Assembly: GCA_021820065.1 (NCBI GenBank)
Contig: JAKAEE010000026.1
Span: 1 to 42,515, forward strand
Reading direction: 5' to 3'
DNA from: Bacteroidota bacterium
Lineage (GTDB): Bacteria > Bacteroidota > Ignavibacteria > Ignavibacteriales > Melioribacteraceae
DNA: 42,515 nt
Shown here: positions 1 to 8,546 of the stretch, piece by piece
Numbering within the stretch: the first letter of the stretch is position 1
Layout: each line of letters begins with the position of its first letter
Made by a program: the position numbers and the translations under genes
Notes under the pieces: model-generated
Database searches by the model: none
Seen by the model: the letters and a program-made list of their open reading frames with translations, nothing else
Told to the model about the DNA's origin: nothing

Positions 1-2
1 CT

Positions 3-2294
3 TCTTCGGCAATTGTCTCTTCGGAACAATTAAAATTAATGCCCGTGGAAAATTTAAGTCAGGTAATTAATCTGCAAGCCGGCGTCGTTAACGGACACTT
101 TCGAGGAGGAAGGTCAGACGAAGTTTCCTATTTGGTAGATGGCGTCTCGGTAACCGACGTGTATAACGGCGACTTTTCAGTAGGAGTTGAAAATAGTTCT
201 GTTCGCGAGATGGAAGTTATCAGCGGAACTTTTAATGCCGAATACGGACAAGCGATGTCTGGCATAGTAAACATTGTTACTAAAGACGGCGGCAGCAAAT
301 ACGAAGGAAATGTTTCTGCGTATCTTGCCAATTACTACACTACTCATACTGATATTTTTCAGCATATGAATAAATTCAATCCGCTCGGTTCTATGGATGT
401 TCAAGCTACATTAGGCGGACCAACAAAAATTTTAGATAATCTTACATTCTTTTTGACGGGCAGATATTATAAAGACGAAGGTTATGAATACGGCAGAAGA
501 ATTTATAACACCTATGATAACAGACCGGTTTTTCCTAATTCTCAAAATCAAAATTATTGGATAGATACAGCCACTGGCGACAGCGCCTGGGTACCGATGA
601 ACCCTTACACAAAAAAGTCGTTCATGGGAAAGCTTACTTATGGACTTTCGAATTGGAAATTTAGCTACAGTTTTTCGTGGGATGACAACTGGAATAAATA
701 TTACAGCCATGCTTACAAGTGGACACCCGATGCAATCAAAAATCATTATAGAACGACAACGATGAACAATTTGCAAATTTCATATCTTCCTAGTCAAAGC
801 ACTTTCGTTTCATTAAAACTTTCTTCAAATCTTTATAAGTACTGGGGATATTTATACACCAATGAATATGACCCCCGTTATGTTGATCCGAATCAGGGTA
901 CGCCGTACTCAGGATACACATTCAATCAGGGTGGTAACGAAACAGACAGATACAACAGATACACTTATACAAATATTGCACAGATGTCAATTGAATCTCA
1001 GGTTAGCAAAGAACACAAGGTTAAGGTAGGTGCGGAATTAAGACTTCACGAACTCTTCAGCAGTTGGAAAACAATTAGAAATTTGACCGATGGACAAATA
1101 GATTCTACAGGAGCACCGATATTTACTCTCGGTTACTCTGATCCCAACACAAAATATAATCAGGCATACACGCGCAAGCCGTACGAGTTTTCAGCTTACA
1201 TTCAGGACAAGATGGAATACGATATTATGATTATCAATGCGGGAATTCGTTTTGATTATTTTAATCCAAACACAACTTTACCGGCTGATTTAAGAAACCC
1301 GTTGGCAAATCCCAATTTTCCTAACGCTAATGTTTGGAGGCAGGCAGTATCAGAATATCAAATCAGTCCCCGGTTTGGTGTTTCGTTCCCAATCTCGGAT
1401 AAAGGCGCTATTCACTTCTCATACGGGCACTTTTTCCAAATTCCAACATTCGAAAATTTGTACAGCAACTACAAATACTTGATCGATCAAACAACAGCTC
1501 TTTCTTCTATTGTCGGAAATCCCGAATTAAAAGCTCAAAAAACAGTTAAGTACGAACTCGGATTGCAGCAAGTACTTTTTCCAAATGTATCAATCGATGT
1601 TTCTCTTTATTACAGCGATATAAGAAATTTGCTTGGAATGGATATTCTGAAAACATACGAAGGATTTCTATACGGAAGATTTATCAACAGAGATTATGGA
1701 AATGTAAAAGGATTGGTTCTCACCCTTGATAAACGATTTGCCGATTACTTCTCTGCGAAAGTCGATTATACTTATCAGATCGCACAGGGAAATGCATCTG
1801 ACCCGATGCAGAATTTCTATAATAATCAGGCAGATCCACCGATAGAAGCGAATAAGAAAATTGTTCCTCTTGATTGGGACCAAACTCACACTCTTAACAT
1901 ATCTCTAACTGTCGGCGATCCAACCGATTGGACTGCTGGATTAATAATGAGTTACGGAAGCGGGGCTCCATATACTGTGGAAGCCAGATATACAAATGGG
2001 CTGCGCTTTGAGAATCAAGGAAGAAAGCCAAGCACTTTAAATGTTGATCTGAAAGCAAACAAGGTTTTCAAAGTTCTTGGAGTTGATGTTAACACTTTCT
2101 TACTTGTTTATAATTTGTTCGATATTAAAAATGAATACGGCGTGAGCGCTTCTACCGGAAGAGCCGGTGTGGATCTAAACACTCAGTTTGCAGGAACAAT
2201 TATAGGTAGAAATACAATTGATGAATATCTTAAAAATCCCGGGGACTATTCTTCACCTAGAAGGATAAGTTTGGGATTTAATGTTAGTTTCTAA
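3..2294 (+). CDS. TonB-dependent outer-membrane receptor, 5'-truncated by window edge
   Basis: The frame is open from base 3, so the gene starts outside the window. About 763 residues are visible, and the ATG at 39 is internal. The visible N-terminus is the end of a plug domain, with the typical pattern of a disordered 'RGGRSDEVSYLVDGV' segment followed by 'EYGQAMSGIVNIVTKDG'. The rest is a long beta-barrel rich in aromatic residues, ending in an aromatic-rich strand (SLGFNVSF). Such receptors take up ligands across the outer membrane using TonB energy; in polysaccharide loci they import oligosaccharides. The next genes are a large secreted protein and a PorV/PorQ-like barrel, and no SusD-like partner follows. 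The substrate cannot be read from the sequence; beta-glucan fragments are inferred from the neighbours. The N-terminal carboxypeptidase-like domain often found in this class would be upstream and is not visible. Confidence 0.9.
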   Translation, partial: SSAIVSSEQLKLMPVENLSQVINLQAGVVNGHFRGGRSDEVSYLVDGVSVTDVYNGDFSVGVENSSVREMEVISGTFNAEYGQAMSGIVNIVTKDGGSKYEGNVSAYLANYYTTHTDIFQHMNKFNPLGSMDVQATLGGPTKILDNLTFFLTGRYYKDEGYEYGRRIYNTYDNRPVFPNSQNQNYWIDTATGDSAWVPMNPYTKKSFMGKLTYGLSNWKFSYSFSWDDNWNKYYSHAYKWTPDAIKNHYRTTTMNNLQISYLPSQSTFVSLKLSSNLYKYWGYLYTNEYDPRYVDPNQGTPYSGYTFNQGGNETDRYNRYTYTNIAQMSIESQVSKEHKVKVGAELRLHELFSSWKTIRNLTDGQIDSTGAPIFTLGYSDPNTKYNQAYTRKPYEFSAYIQDKMEYDIMIINAGIRFDYFNPNTTLPADLRNPLANPNFPNANVWRQAVSEYQISPRFGVSFPISDKGAIHFSYGHFFQIPTFENLYSNYKYLIDQTTALSSIVGNPELKAQKTVKYELGLQQVLFPNVSIDVSLYYSDIRNLLGMDILKTYEGFLYGRFINRDYGNVKGLVLTLDKRFADYFSAKVDYTYQIAQGNASDPMQNFYNNQADPPIEANKKIVPLDWDQTHTLNISLTVGDPTDWTAGLIMSYGSGAPYTVEARYTNGLRFENQGRKPSTLNVDLKANKVFKVLGVDVNTFLLVYNLFDIKNEYGVSASTGRAGVDLNTQFAGTIIGRNTIDEYLKNPGDYSSPRRISLGFNVSF

Positions 2295-2320
2295 AAAGTA
2301 AAGTATAGATTTTAGAAAAT

Positions 2321-2324
2321 GGAG
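2321..2324 (+). promoter_or_regulatory. Ribosome binding site deciding start of the 1018-aa secreted protein
   Basis: GGAG lies 6 bases before the ATG at 2331. An in-frame ATG at 2319 overlaps this site and would add four residues in front of a clean signal peptide, so 2331 is the better start. Confidence 0.6.
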
Positions 2325-2330
2325 TTTATA

Positions 2331-5300
2331 ATGAAGAGAAAAATTCTGATCCTGTTTACTCTGCTTGTTTTTGTGAACATGGCTTGGGCACAGTCTGAAG
2401 AACAACGCCAAAAGTATTTGCAAGAGCCGGTGGGCGATAAAACGTATAGGAAGAGAGGATTGATGGACGGCAACTTGGTCCGTACAATTTTTTCAAACGA
2501 TGGTCAGCTGGGCACGTGGCCGGATAGACCTTCTGGTGAATGGCCTAAAGGGACCGGACATAATTACATTGACGGATGTACCCCCATTGTTTCTGCGGCA
2601 GTTTTGGCGCCCGGTAACGGACAACTTGTTCACCCTGCTGAAACATCTTACAGAGAAGAAGTTGATTTTGATCCTGTCACCGGCGCACTATGGGTTATGG
2701 AACCGTTGCCCGGTTATGTAAGTCCGTCGTCGGAAGAACCTGCAATGAGCACAAAGCCAAAAACTTGGCCGAGCTCTTGGCCCAGATCACTTCCACACAC
2801 GGATCCTTCTTGGGATGGATTTTGGTATGGATATTTTGGTAGAGGCGTTCAGAACGCTGATCTGGAAACATATTATGTAATGGATGATTCACAAGACAAA
2901 GAGTATCAGCGAGTTCCTTATTTGTATAGTCCAATTGCAGCATATCCTGTTAGAGGCGGCTTGGGTATTAGAGAAGAAGTCAGAGGATTTCAGTGGTCAC
3001 ATGTTCTTGCAGAGGATATTATTTTCTTCCATTTCGATATAGTTAACTTAGCTGATGTAACCTATGATACAACTTATTTTGGATTCTACTGTGATACTGG
3101 TGTTGGAGGACTAGATGATAACGGCGACGATATGGCATCTTACAATACTCTATTGGATATAGCTTATGCTTATGACCATGACGGTGTTGCGCCTCCCGGT
3201 AACTGGAAAACAGGTTACGTTGGTTACGCATTTCTAGAATCTCCAGGTAACGGCTACGATGGTATAGATAACGATCAAGATGGAATGATTGATGAGCGGC
3301 GAGATGATAATATAGATAATGATCACGATTGGGTGCCATATACAGATCTGAATCATAATGGTAAATGGGATCCAGGTGAACCGCTGAATGATGATTTGGG
3401 TAAAGATGGTGTAGGCCCAGATGATCCTCAATATACTGGTCCGGATGAAGGAGAAGGTGATGGAGTTCCTACACACGGAGAACCAAATTTTGATGAAACA
3501 GATAAAGATGAATCTGATCAGATAGGTTTAACAAGTTTGGTAATTGAGCGCTTATCTAATAAAGGTCCAACAGCTATCTGGCCAAAGAACGACGAAGTTA
3601 TTTGGCGTAAAATGAGTTATGCGACATTTGATACTTCGCTTGCAAACGCGAACATTCAAATACTTTTCGGATCGGGTCCTTTCCCATTACACAAAAACTT
3701 AAGAGAAAGATTCTCCGTTGCTCTGGTTTTCGGCACCGATTACGACAATATGGTTTTTAACAAAGAGACGGTTCAAGCAATCTATAATGCAAATTATAAT
3801 TTCTCGCAACCTCCTTATAAACCAACTTTGACTGCTATACCAGGTGACAAAAAAGTATTTCTCTACTGGGATGATATATCTGAAAAGTCTTACGACCGTT
3901 TCTTGCGTAAGCGTGATTTTGAGGGATATTTGATTTATAGAAGTCAAGAACCCGAATTCAACGACGTAAAGATTATAACCGATGCTCAAGGTCAACCAAA
4001 ATACTGGAAACCTATTGCACAATTTGATTTGAAAGACGGTATCAAAGGTCCTGATCCTATTGGAATAAACGGCGCACATTTTTGGAGAGGTAACGATACC
4101 GGATTGCAGCATTCATTTGTCGACTCAACAGTTACAAACGGAAACACTTATTATTATGCCCTGGTAGCATACGATCAAGGAGATCCTAACTACGGAACGA
4201 AAGGTTTAATACCGACAGAGACAACAAAGATTATCACTCAAGATTTTTCCGGGTCGATAAAATTTATTGACATCAATTGTGCCGTAGTCACACCTAATTC
4301 GGCTGTTGCCGGATATGTTCCCCCGCAAGTTTCCGGAAATTTATCTTCTGTTACGCAAGGTATCGGCACCGGTAAGCTGAACTTGCTTGTTCTTAATCCT
4401 AACCAAGTTCAGGATGGCGCAACCTACAAAGTAAATTTTTCATCATCGGGAACCGAATCCAAATTTAGAACTACGGCGTTTTCAGTTACAAGAACAATGA
4501 ACGGAACGGAAACAACAATCATCCCAAATGTTGATTCCACAAACATTGGCGCAGGCAAGTTTACCGCTCCGTTTGATGGCTTAGTTATGGCTGTTTCAAA
4601 TGATACTAGCGGTGCAATAAGATCTCAAGGATGGGTAAAAGGTTTTTCAAACGTTGATATGACTATTATCCGGGATAAGAGTTCTCCAACCAGAAACATT
4701 GCTTGGCCTGCCGATTATGAACTTGAGTGGTTGCCTGATGGACAAACCAACACAACGCCATTCACAAAAAAGCCGATTCAAGTTAAAGCAAGAAATCTGA
4801 CTCGAGGAGCGGATGTTCAGCTGGAATTTTTTGATAATGACAAGAACGGTATATTTAATCTTGGCGATGATTTAATCATTATCGAATATGTAAACGGTCA
4901 ATTCAAATTAACATGGAGGATTCAGTACCGGATTCCTTCTGCGCCTGTTTATGTAACTCCAAAACCAGGGGATATATTCCGGTTTACAACTTCCAAACCT
5001 TTCTATCAAGGAGATTATTTCCAATTCACAACTAAGAGCGCAAAAGTTGAAACCTCTCTTGCGCAGAATGATCTAAATAGAATTGCTGTTGTTCCGAATC
5101 CTTATATTGGCGCGAATGCATGGGAAAAGAGAAATCTAAATTATTCAGGGCGAGGAGAACGCAGAATAGATTTTATTCATCTTCCGCAAGTATGTACGAT
5201 TAGAGTATACACTGTTACAGGTCAGTTAATTAAGACTCTAGATAAAAGCGGCGGTCCGGAAGACGGTTCGCTTTCGTGGAATCTTACCACGGAAGACGGA

Positions 5301-5387
5301 ATGGATTTAGCATATGGATTATACATATTTAATGTTGATGCGCCTGGTATTGGGTCGTACATCGGCAAATTTGCGGTCATCAAATAG
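2331..5387 (+). CDS. Large secreted protein with acidic calcium-loop-like region and T9SS-type C-terminus
   Basis: A 1018-residue protein with a clear signal peptide (MKRKILILFTLLVFVNMAWA, then QSEEQ). Around residues 305-390 is a highly acidic stretch (GIDNDQDGMIDE, DLNHNGKWDPGEP) resembling thrombospondin type 3 or EF-hand-like loops. The middle (about 500-640) resembles a fibronectin type III fold ('YLIYRSQEPEF' and 'GNTYYYALVAYDQGDPN'). The C-terminus (about 915-1018) has 'VVPNPYIGA', 'IRVYTVTGQLIKTL' and a final 'GKFAVIK', as in T9SS sorting domains, so it is probably exported by T9SS and retained at or released from the surface. It sits between a TonB receptor and a PorV/PorQ-like barrel, the place where SusD would be in a classical Sus operon. 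No catalytic motif was recognised. A role as a surface glycan-capture or receptor-partner protein is inference. Confidence 0.85.
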   Translation: MKRKILILFTLLVFVNMAWAQSEEQRQKYLQEPVGDKTYRKRGLMDGNLVRTIFSNDGQLGTWPDRPSGEWPKGTGHNYIDGCTPIVSAAVLAPGNGQLVHPAETSYREEVDFDPVTGALWVMEPLPGYVSPSSEEPAMSTKPKTWPSSWPRSLPHTDPSWDGFWYGYFGRGVQNADLETYYVMDDSQDKEYQRVPYLYSPIAAYPVRGGLGIREEVRGFQWSHVLAEDIIFFHFDIVNLADVTYDTTYFGFYCDTGVGGLDDNGDDMASYNTLLDIAYAYDHDGVAPPGNWKTGYVGYAFLESPGNGYDGIDNDQDGMIDERRDDNIDNDHDWVPYTDLNHNGKWDPGEPLNDDLGKDGVGPDDPQYTGPDEGEGDGVPTHGEPNFDETDKDESDQIGLTSLVIERLSNKGPTAIWPKNDEVIWRKMSYATFDTSLANANIQILFGSGPFPLHKNLRERFSVALVFGTDYDNMVFNKETVQAIYNANYNFSQPPYKPTLTAIPGDKKVFLYWDDISEKSYDRFLRKRDFEGYLIYRSQEPEFNDVKIITDAQGQPKYWKPIAQFDLKDGIKGPDPIGINGAHFWRGNDTGLQHSFVDSTVTNGNTYYYALVAYDQGDPNYGTKGLIPTETTKIITQDFSGSIKFIDINCAVVTPNSAVAGYVPPQVSGNLSSVTQGIGTGKLNLLVLNPNQVQDGATYKVNFSSSGTESKFRTTAFSVTRTMNGTETTIIPNVDSTNIGAGKFTAPFDGLVMAVSNDTSGAIRSQGWVKGFSNVDMTIIRDKSSPTRNIAWPADYELEWLPDGQTNTTPFTKKPIQVKARNLTRGADVQLEFFDNDKNGIFNLGDDLIIIEYVNGQFKLTWRIQYRIPSAPVYVTPKPGDIFRFTTSKPFYQGDYFQFTTKSAKVETSLAQNDLNRIAVVPNPYIGANAWEKRNLNYSGRGERRIDFIHLPQVCTIRVYTVTGQLIKTLDKSGGPEDGSLSWNLTTEDGMDLAYGLYIFNVDAPGIGSYIGKFAVIK

Positions 5388-5400
5388 CAGTGGAGTGAAT

Positions 5401-6426
5401 ATGAAAAAAGTAAATATAATTTTGTTTTTACTGTTGGCGGTTGCAACAATCTCCGCGCAAACATTTGTCTCGGATGTTTCTAAAAGAGGAACCACTGCAG
5501 CTCCATTTCTAAATATTAGTCAAGGTGCAAGAGCTACTGCTATGGGAAGCGCCTTTGTTGCAGTGGCCGATGATCCAAGTGCAATTTTCTGGAACCCGGC
5601 TGGAATTGCAAGAATAGAGGGTGGTTCTGTTATGTTCGATCATACGAACTGGATTGCAGACATCAATTACAATTATATGGCTGCGTCTTATAATCTCGGC
5701 AGTTACGGTGCAATCGGCGTCAGTTTTCTTTCTTCCGCCATTCCTGATATGCCTGTTCGAACAATCTATAATCCTGAAGGAACCGGTGAAACCTTTGGCG
5801 TTACCGATGCGATGTTTTCTGTTGCTTATGCAATTAACTTAACGGATAATTTTGCAATCGGTTTCAATCCAAAGTTTGTGATGCAGCAAATCTGGAGAAC
5901 TTCCGCTACCGCTGTTGCTATTGATATGGGCGTTATTTACCGCACTCCATTCGATGGAATTATTCTTGCAATGTCAATTGCCAATTTCGGAACGAAGATG
6001 AAGCTCGATGGAACCTCAACGCTTGTTTTGTACGATCCAGATCCCAACAGCACTGGAAACAACGGACAGATTCCTGCTAACCTCTCAACGGATCAGTGGG
6101 AGTTGCCGCTTAACTTCAGGGTAGGATTATCATACGAACCGTTGAAATCGGAAATGCATAGACTTCTGGTTGCGGTTGATGCATTACACCCTGCGAATGA
6201 TTATGAGAGCGTTAATGCCGGATTCGAATATACTTTCAACGATATGTTTTCGGTAAGAGGCGGATACAAATCTTTGTTTCTTAAACAATCCGAGGAGTCT
6301 TACACGTTTGGTTTTGGAGTTAAACAATTATTGATGGGTAATGTCGGAATCAAAATAGATTATTCGTACAGCGATTTCGGAAGACTGAAAAACACTCAGC
6401 AATTTTCGGTCAGCGTACTTTTCTGA
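5401..6426 (+). CDS. PorV/PorQ-family outer-membrane beta-barrel protein
   Basis: A 341-residue protein starting at the ATG at 5401 behind GGAGTG; the longer upstream frame overlaps the previous gene and lacks a signal peptide, whereas MKKVNIILFLLLAVATISAQ is a good one. The segment 'GARATAMGSAFVAVADDPSAIFWNPAGIA' (about residues 35-62) is the hallmark of the PorV/PorQ (UPF0164-like) family, FadL-like barrels. The sequence ends in an aromatic barrel strand (FSVSVLF). PorV is the T9SS shuttle that carries sorting-domain cargo to the attachment complex; PorQ-like members take part in similar steps. It directly follows a T9SS-tagged protein, so it may serve that protein specifically. Many Ignavibacteriota carry several paralogues, so the housekeeping PorV is probably elsewhere. 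The family is firm; the exact role is inferred. Confidence 0.87.
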   Translation: MKKVNIILFLLLAVATISAQTFVSDVSKRGTTAAPFLNISQGARATAMGSAFVAVADDPSAIFWNPAGIARIEGGSVMFDHTNWIADINYNYMAASYNLGSYGAIGVSFLSSAIPDMPVRTIYNPEGTGETFGVTDAMFSVAYAINLTDNFAIGFNPKFVMQQIWRTSATAVAIDMGVIYRTPFDGIILAMSIANFGTKMKLDGTSTLVLYDPDPNSTGNNGQIPANLSTDQWELPLNFRVGLSYEPLKSEMHRLLVAVDALHPANDYESVNAGFEYTFNDMFSVRGGYKSLFLKQSEESYTFGFGVKQLLMGNVGIKIDYSYSDFGRLKNTQQFSVSVLF

Positions 6427-6434
6427 TGCATTGT

Positions 6435-6457
6435 TTTCATTGGTGCCTCCACTGAAA
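6435..6457 (+). terminator. Hairpin downstream of the PorV/PorQ-like gene
   Basis: TTTCATTGG pairs with CCACTGAAA across a 5-base loop, giving a 9-bp stem with one mismatch, 8 bases after the stop codon. There is no clean T-run, so it may be a weak terminator or an RNA-protecting stem. Confidence 0.4.
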
Positions 6458-6473
6458 ATAATAGTACTGAACG

Positions 6474-6498
6474 ATTGGGTGGGGATAGCCCACCCAAT
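6474..6498 (+). terminator. Strong GC-rich hairpin ending the outer-membrane trio
   Basis: ATTGGGTGGG and CCCACCCAAT form a perfect 10-bp stem with a 5-base loop (GATAG). It is the second hairpin in the 251-base gap between the PorV/PorQ-like gene and the GH16 gene. No run of T follows directly, so termination may be Rho-dependent or incomplete. The rest of the gap (6499-6677) is AT-rich and presumably holds the promoter of the enzyme block. A TATAAT at 6628-6633 is visible, but it has no convincing -35 partner. Confidence 0.5.
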
Positions 6499-6677
6499 TC
6501 ATTACCAATCAAAAAATGAATTGTTGTCTCGGTTATGTTGGTCATTCATTCTAAAAAAATATTTTTACCGTTCCAATCTCTTTTGCATAATTCAAATCAT
6601 AGCATAGCTGGTTTGGCTTAAGATGGATATAATGAATGATCTAATTATTAACGGTCGTGAAGTAATGGAAATTTTAG

Positions 6678-8495
6678 ATGATAAAAAGAATACTCTTAAC
6701 TTTTTTCATGCTTGCTCTTGCCAGCGGGCTACTTTTTGCCCAAAAGAAATACAAAGGGGCAGAATATAGAACCAAGTCTTCGTTTCTTTACGGAAGGTTT
6801 GAAGCAAGTATTAAAGTTGCTGGAAAGGAAGGGGCGCTCGCTTCTTTCTTTACTTATAATGATAGCGCCAAGGGCACAAGCGAATGGAATGAAATAGATA
6901 TTGAAATTCTTGGTCGTTACAAAAACGATGTTCAGTTCAACACTATCACACCCGGGCAATCTAATCACGTAAGGCACCAATATGTAAATTTTAATCCCGC
7001 CGTAGATTTTCACACGTATGCCTTTGAATGGACGCCGGATTATGTTGCGTGGTTTATAGATGGTGTTGAAGTTTACCGCCAAACAGGTGCTCACATAAAA
7101 ACTTTGGTTCGTTCTCAAAAGTTGATGATGAATGTTTGGAATCCTATCTACACCAATTGGGCTGGTGTATGGAATGATTCCCGGTTGCCTGCTTTTTCAT
7201 TTTATGACTGGGCAGCATATTATAAATACACACCGGGCATTGGCAATTACGGAACCGGAAACAATTTCACTTTTGATTGGCGCGACGATTTTAATTCTTG
7301 GGATACCAGCCGCTGGGACAAAGCTACACACACATGGGACGGTAACGGCTGCGATTTTGTTGTTGATAACGCTGCATTTAATAACGGCAAACTTGTTTTG
7401 TGCTTAACCGACAAAAGTAATTTGGGATACGTTGATAAAATCAGTCCTTCACTATTAAACGTTGTTGCAATTGACAACACAAAAATACAAGCGAGTTTTT
7501 CTGAGGATATAGACAAGACAGGCGCGGAAATAAAATCCAATTATTTGATAAATAGTGTAGCAATAAACAGCGCAACGTTATTGAACGACAACCGTACTGT
7601 TGAGTTATCGGTTTCCGGGTTCGATCCTTCCTCTGCGCATAACTTAATAATCACGAGTGGTATAAAAGATGCTGCTTCACCCTCCAATACGATGGGCATG
7701 GTATCAAAAACAATTGTAGTGCCGCCGTCTCTAACTTTTCCTTTGAAAATTAATGCCGGCAACAATCACAGTCCAATTGCATACATCAGCGACAAAGAAT
7801 GGACACCGGAAAGTAATTACGGATTCATGGATGGCGATACAACAACGTACACCGGATCGATAGCAAATACTGCCGAAGGTCAAGTTTATTTATCTGAAAG
7901 ACACGGACTGGCAAAATATTTTGTTCGCGTTCCTAACGGTGTGTATAGAGTAAAGTTAATGTTTGCCGAAAATTATTTTACGTCGGTCGGCAGCAGAATT
8001 TTTGATGTTTATGTTCATGGTCAAAAATCAATCAGCGATCTCGATATTCTTAAAGAAGCCGGTAGAAAAACTGCTTTGGTAAAAACAATTGACAATATTA
8101 ATGTGACTGATGGATTAATAGAAATTCATTTTGCCGCTCAGGTGGGCGAGCCGTTGATTAACGGAATTGTTGTTGATCAGATTTCAACCGATGTAAAAGA
8201 AGGAAAATTATTGCCGACTAATTTCAAACTCGAACAGAACTATCCAAATCCATTTAACCCAGCAACGGTTATCGGTTATAGATTAGCTTCCTCTGGAAAT
8301 GTTAGCCTAAAAGTTTATGATTCTCTAGGCAGAGAAGTTGCAACTATAGTTGATGAGGAAAAATCCCAGGGCAATTATGAAGTAACATTCAACGTAGAGA
8401 CTCGCCGCGGCGAGTCTTTACCGAGCGGTGTGTATATTTACAGATTACAAGCCGGTTCGTATTCTAAAACAAAGAAGATGATTTTGCTTAAATGA
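6678..8495 (+). CDS. Circularly permuted GH16 lichenase with CBM57/malectin-like domain and T9SS tag
   Basis: A 605-residue secreted enzyme predicted to cut mixed-linkage beta-1,3/1,4-glucan. Signal peptide about 1-21. The catalytic motif E72-I-D74-I-E76 is followed by a lichenase-like body (FHTYAFEWTPDYVAWFIDG). The strand that normally opens a lichenase ('DDFNSWDTSRWDKATHTWDG...NGKLVLCLT', about 202-243) comes after the 'YDWAAYYKYTPG' end of the fold. This is the natural circular permutation known from the Fibrobacter succinogenes 1,3-1,4-beta-glucanase, with the same 'YKYTPG' junction. Then follow an Ig-like Big_5 domain (about 250-345), a malectin/CBM57-like domain (about 350-505) and a T9SS sorting domain (about 512-605, 'NYPNPFNPATVI' to 'KKMILLK'). 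The sorting domain carries an in-frame palindromic segment. The gene opens the enzyme block, upstream of the sugar permease. Confidence 0.92.
   Translation: MIKRILLTFFMLALASGLLFAQKKYKGAEYRTKSSFLYGRFEASIKVAGKEGALASFFTYNDSAKGTSEWNEIDIEILGRYKNDVQFNTITPGQSNHVRHQYVNFNPAVDFHTYAFEWTPDYVAWFIDGVEVYRQTGAHIKTLVRSQKLMMNVWNPIYTNWAGVWNDSRLPAFSFYDWAAYYKYTPGIGNYGTGNNFTFDWRDDFNSWDTSRWDKATHTWDGNGCDFVVDNAAFNNGKLVLCLTDKSNLGYVDKISPSLLNVVAIDNTKIQASFSEDIDKTGAEIKSNYLINSVAINSATLLNDNRTVELSVSGFDPSSAHNLIITSGIKDAASPSNTMGMVSKTIVVPPSLTFPLKINAGNNHSPIAYISDKEWTPESNYGFMDGDTTTYTGSIANTAEGQVYLSERHGLAKYFVRVPNGVYRVKLMFAENYFTSVGSRIFDVYVHGQKSISDLDILKEAGRKTALVKTIDNINVTDGLIEIHFAAQVGEPLINGIVVDQISTDVKEGKLLPTNFKLEQNYPNPFNPATVIGYRLASSGNVSLKVYDSLGREVATIVDEEKSQGNYEVTFNVETRRGESLPSGVYIYRLQAGSYSKTKKMILLK
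8394..8421 (+). repeat. 28-base palindrome inside the T9SS-domain coding sequence
   Basis: The sequence starts GTAGAGACTCGCCG and its second half is the reverse complement except for one G-T pair, so it folds without a loop. The inner 20 bases are a perfect palindrome. It encodes 'VETRRGESLP' where related sorting domains have a short turn, leaving the frame intact. It starts with GTAGAGA, as does the element in the GH148-like gene near 20981. Confidence 0.75.
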
Positions 8496-8546
8496 AAATT
8501 AGACAGCAAAAAAGCTGACGTGAAAATTCAAAAGGAGAATAAATAA

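Noticed and set aside
2331..5387. SusD-like identity for the protein after the TonB receptor
   Set aside because: No SusD/RagB lipoprotein leader, no TPR-like helical pattern, and it has a T9SS-type C-terminus instead.
6628..6633. TATAAT as -10 box for the GH16 lichenase operon
   Set aside because: No acceptable -35 element at 16-18 bases upstream; a chance match in AT-rich DNA is likely.
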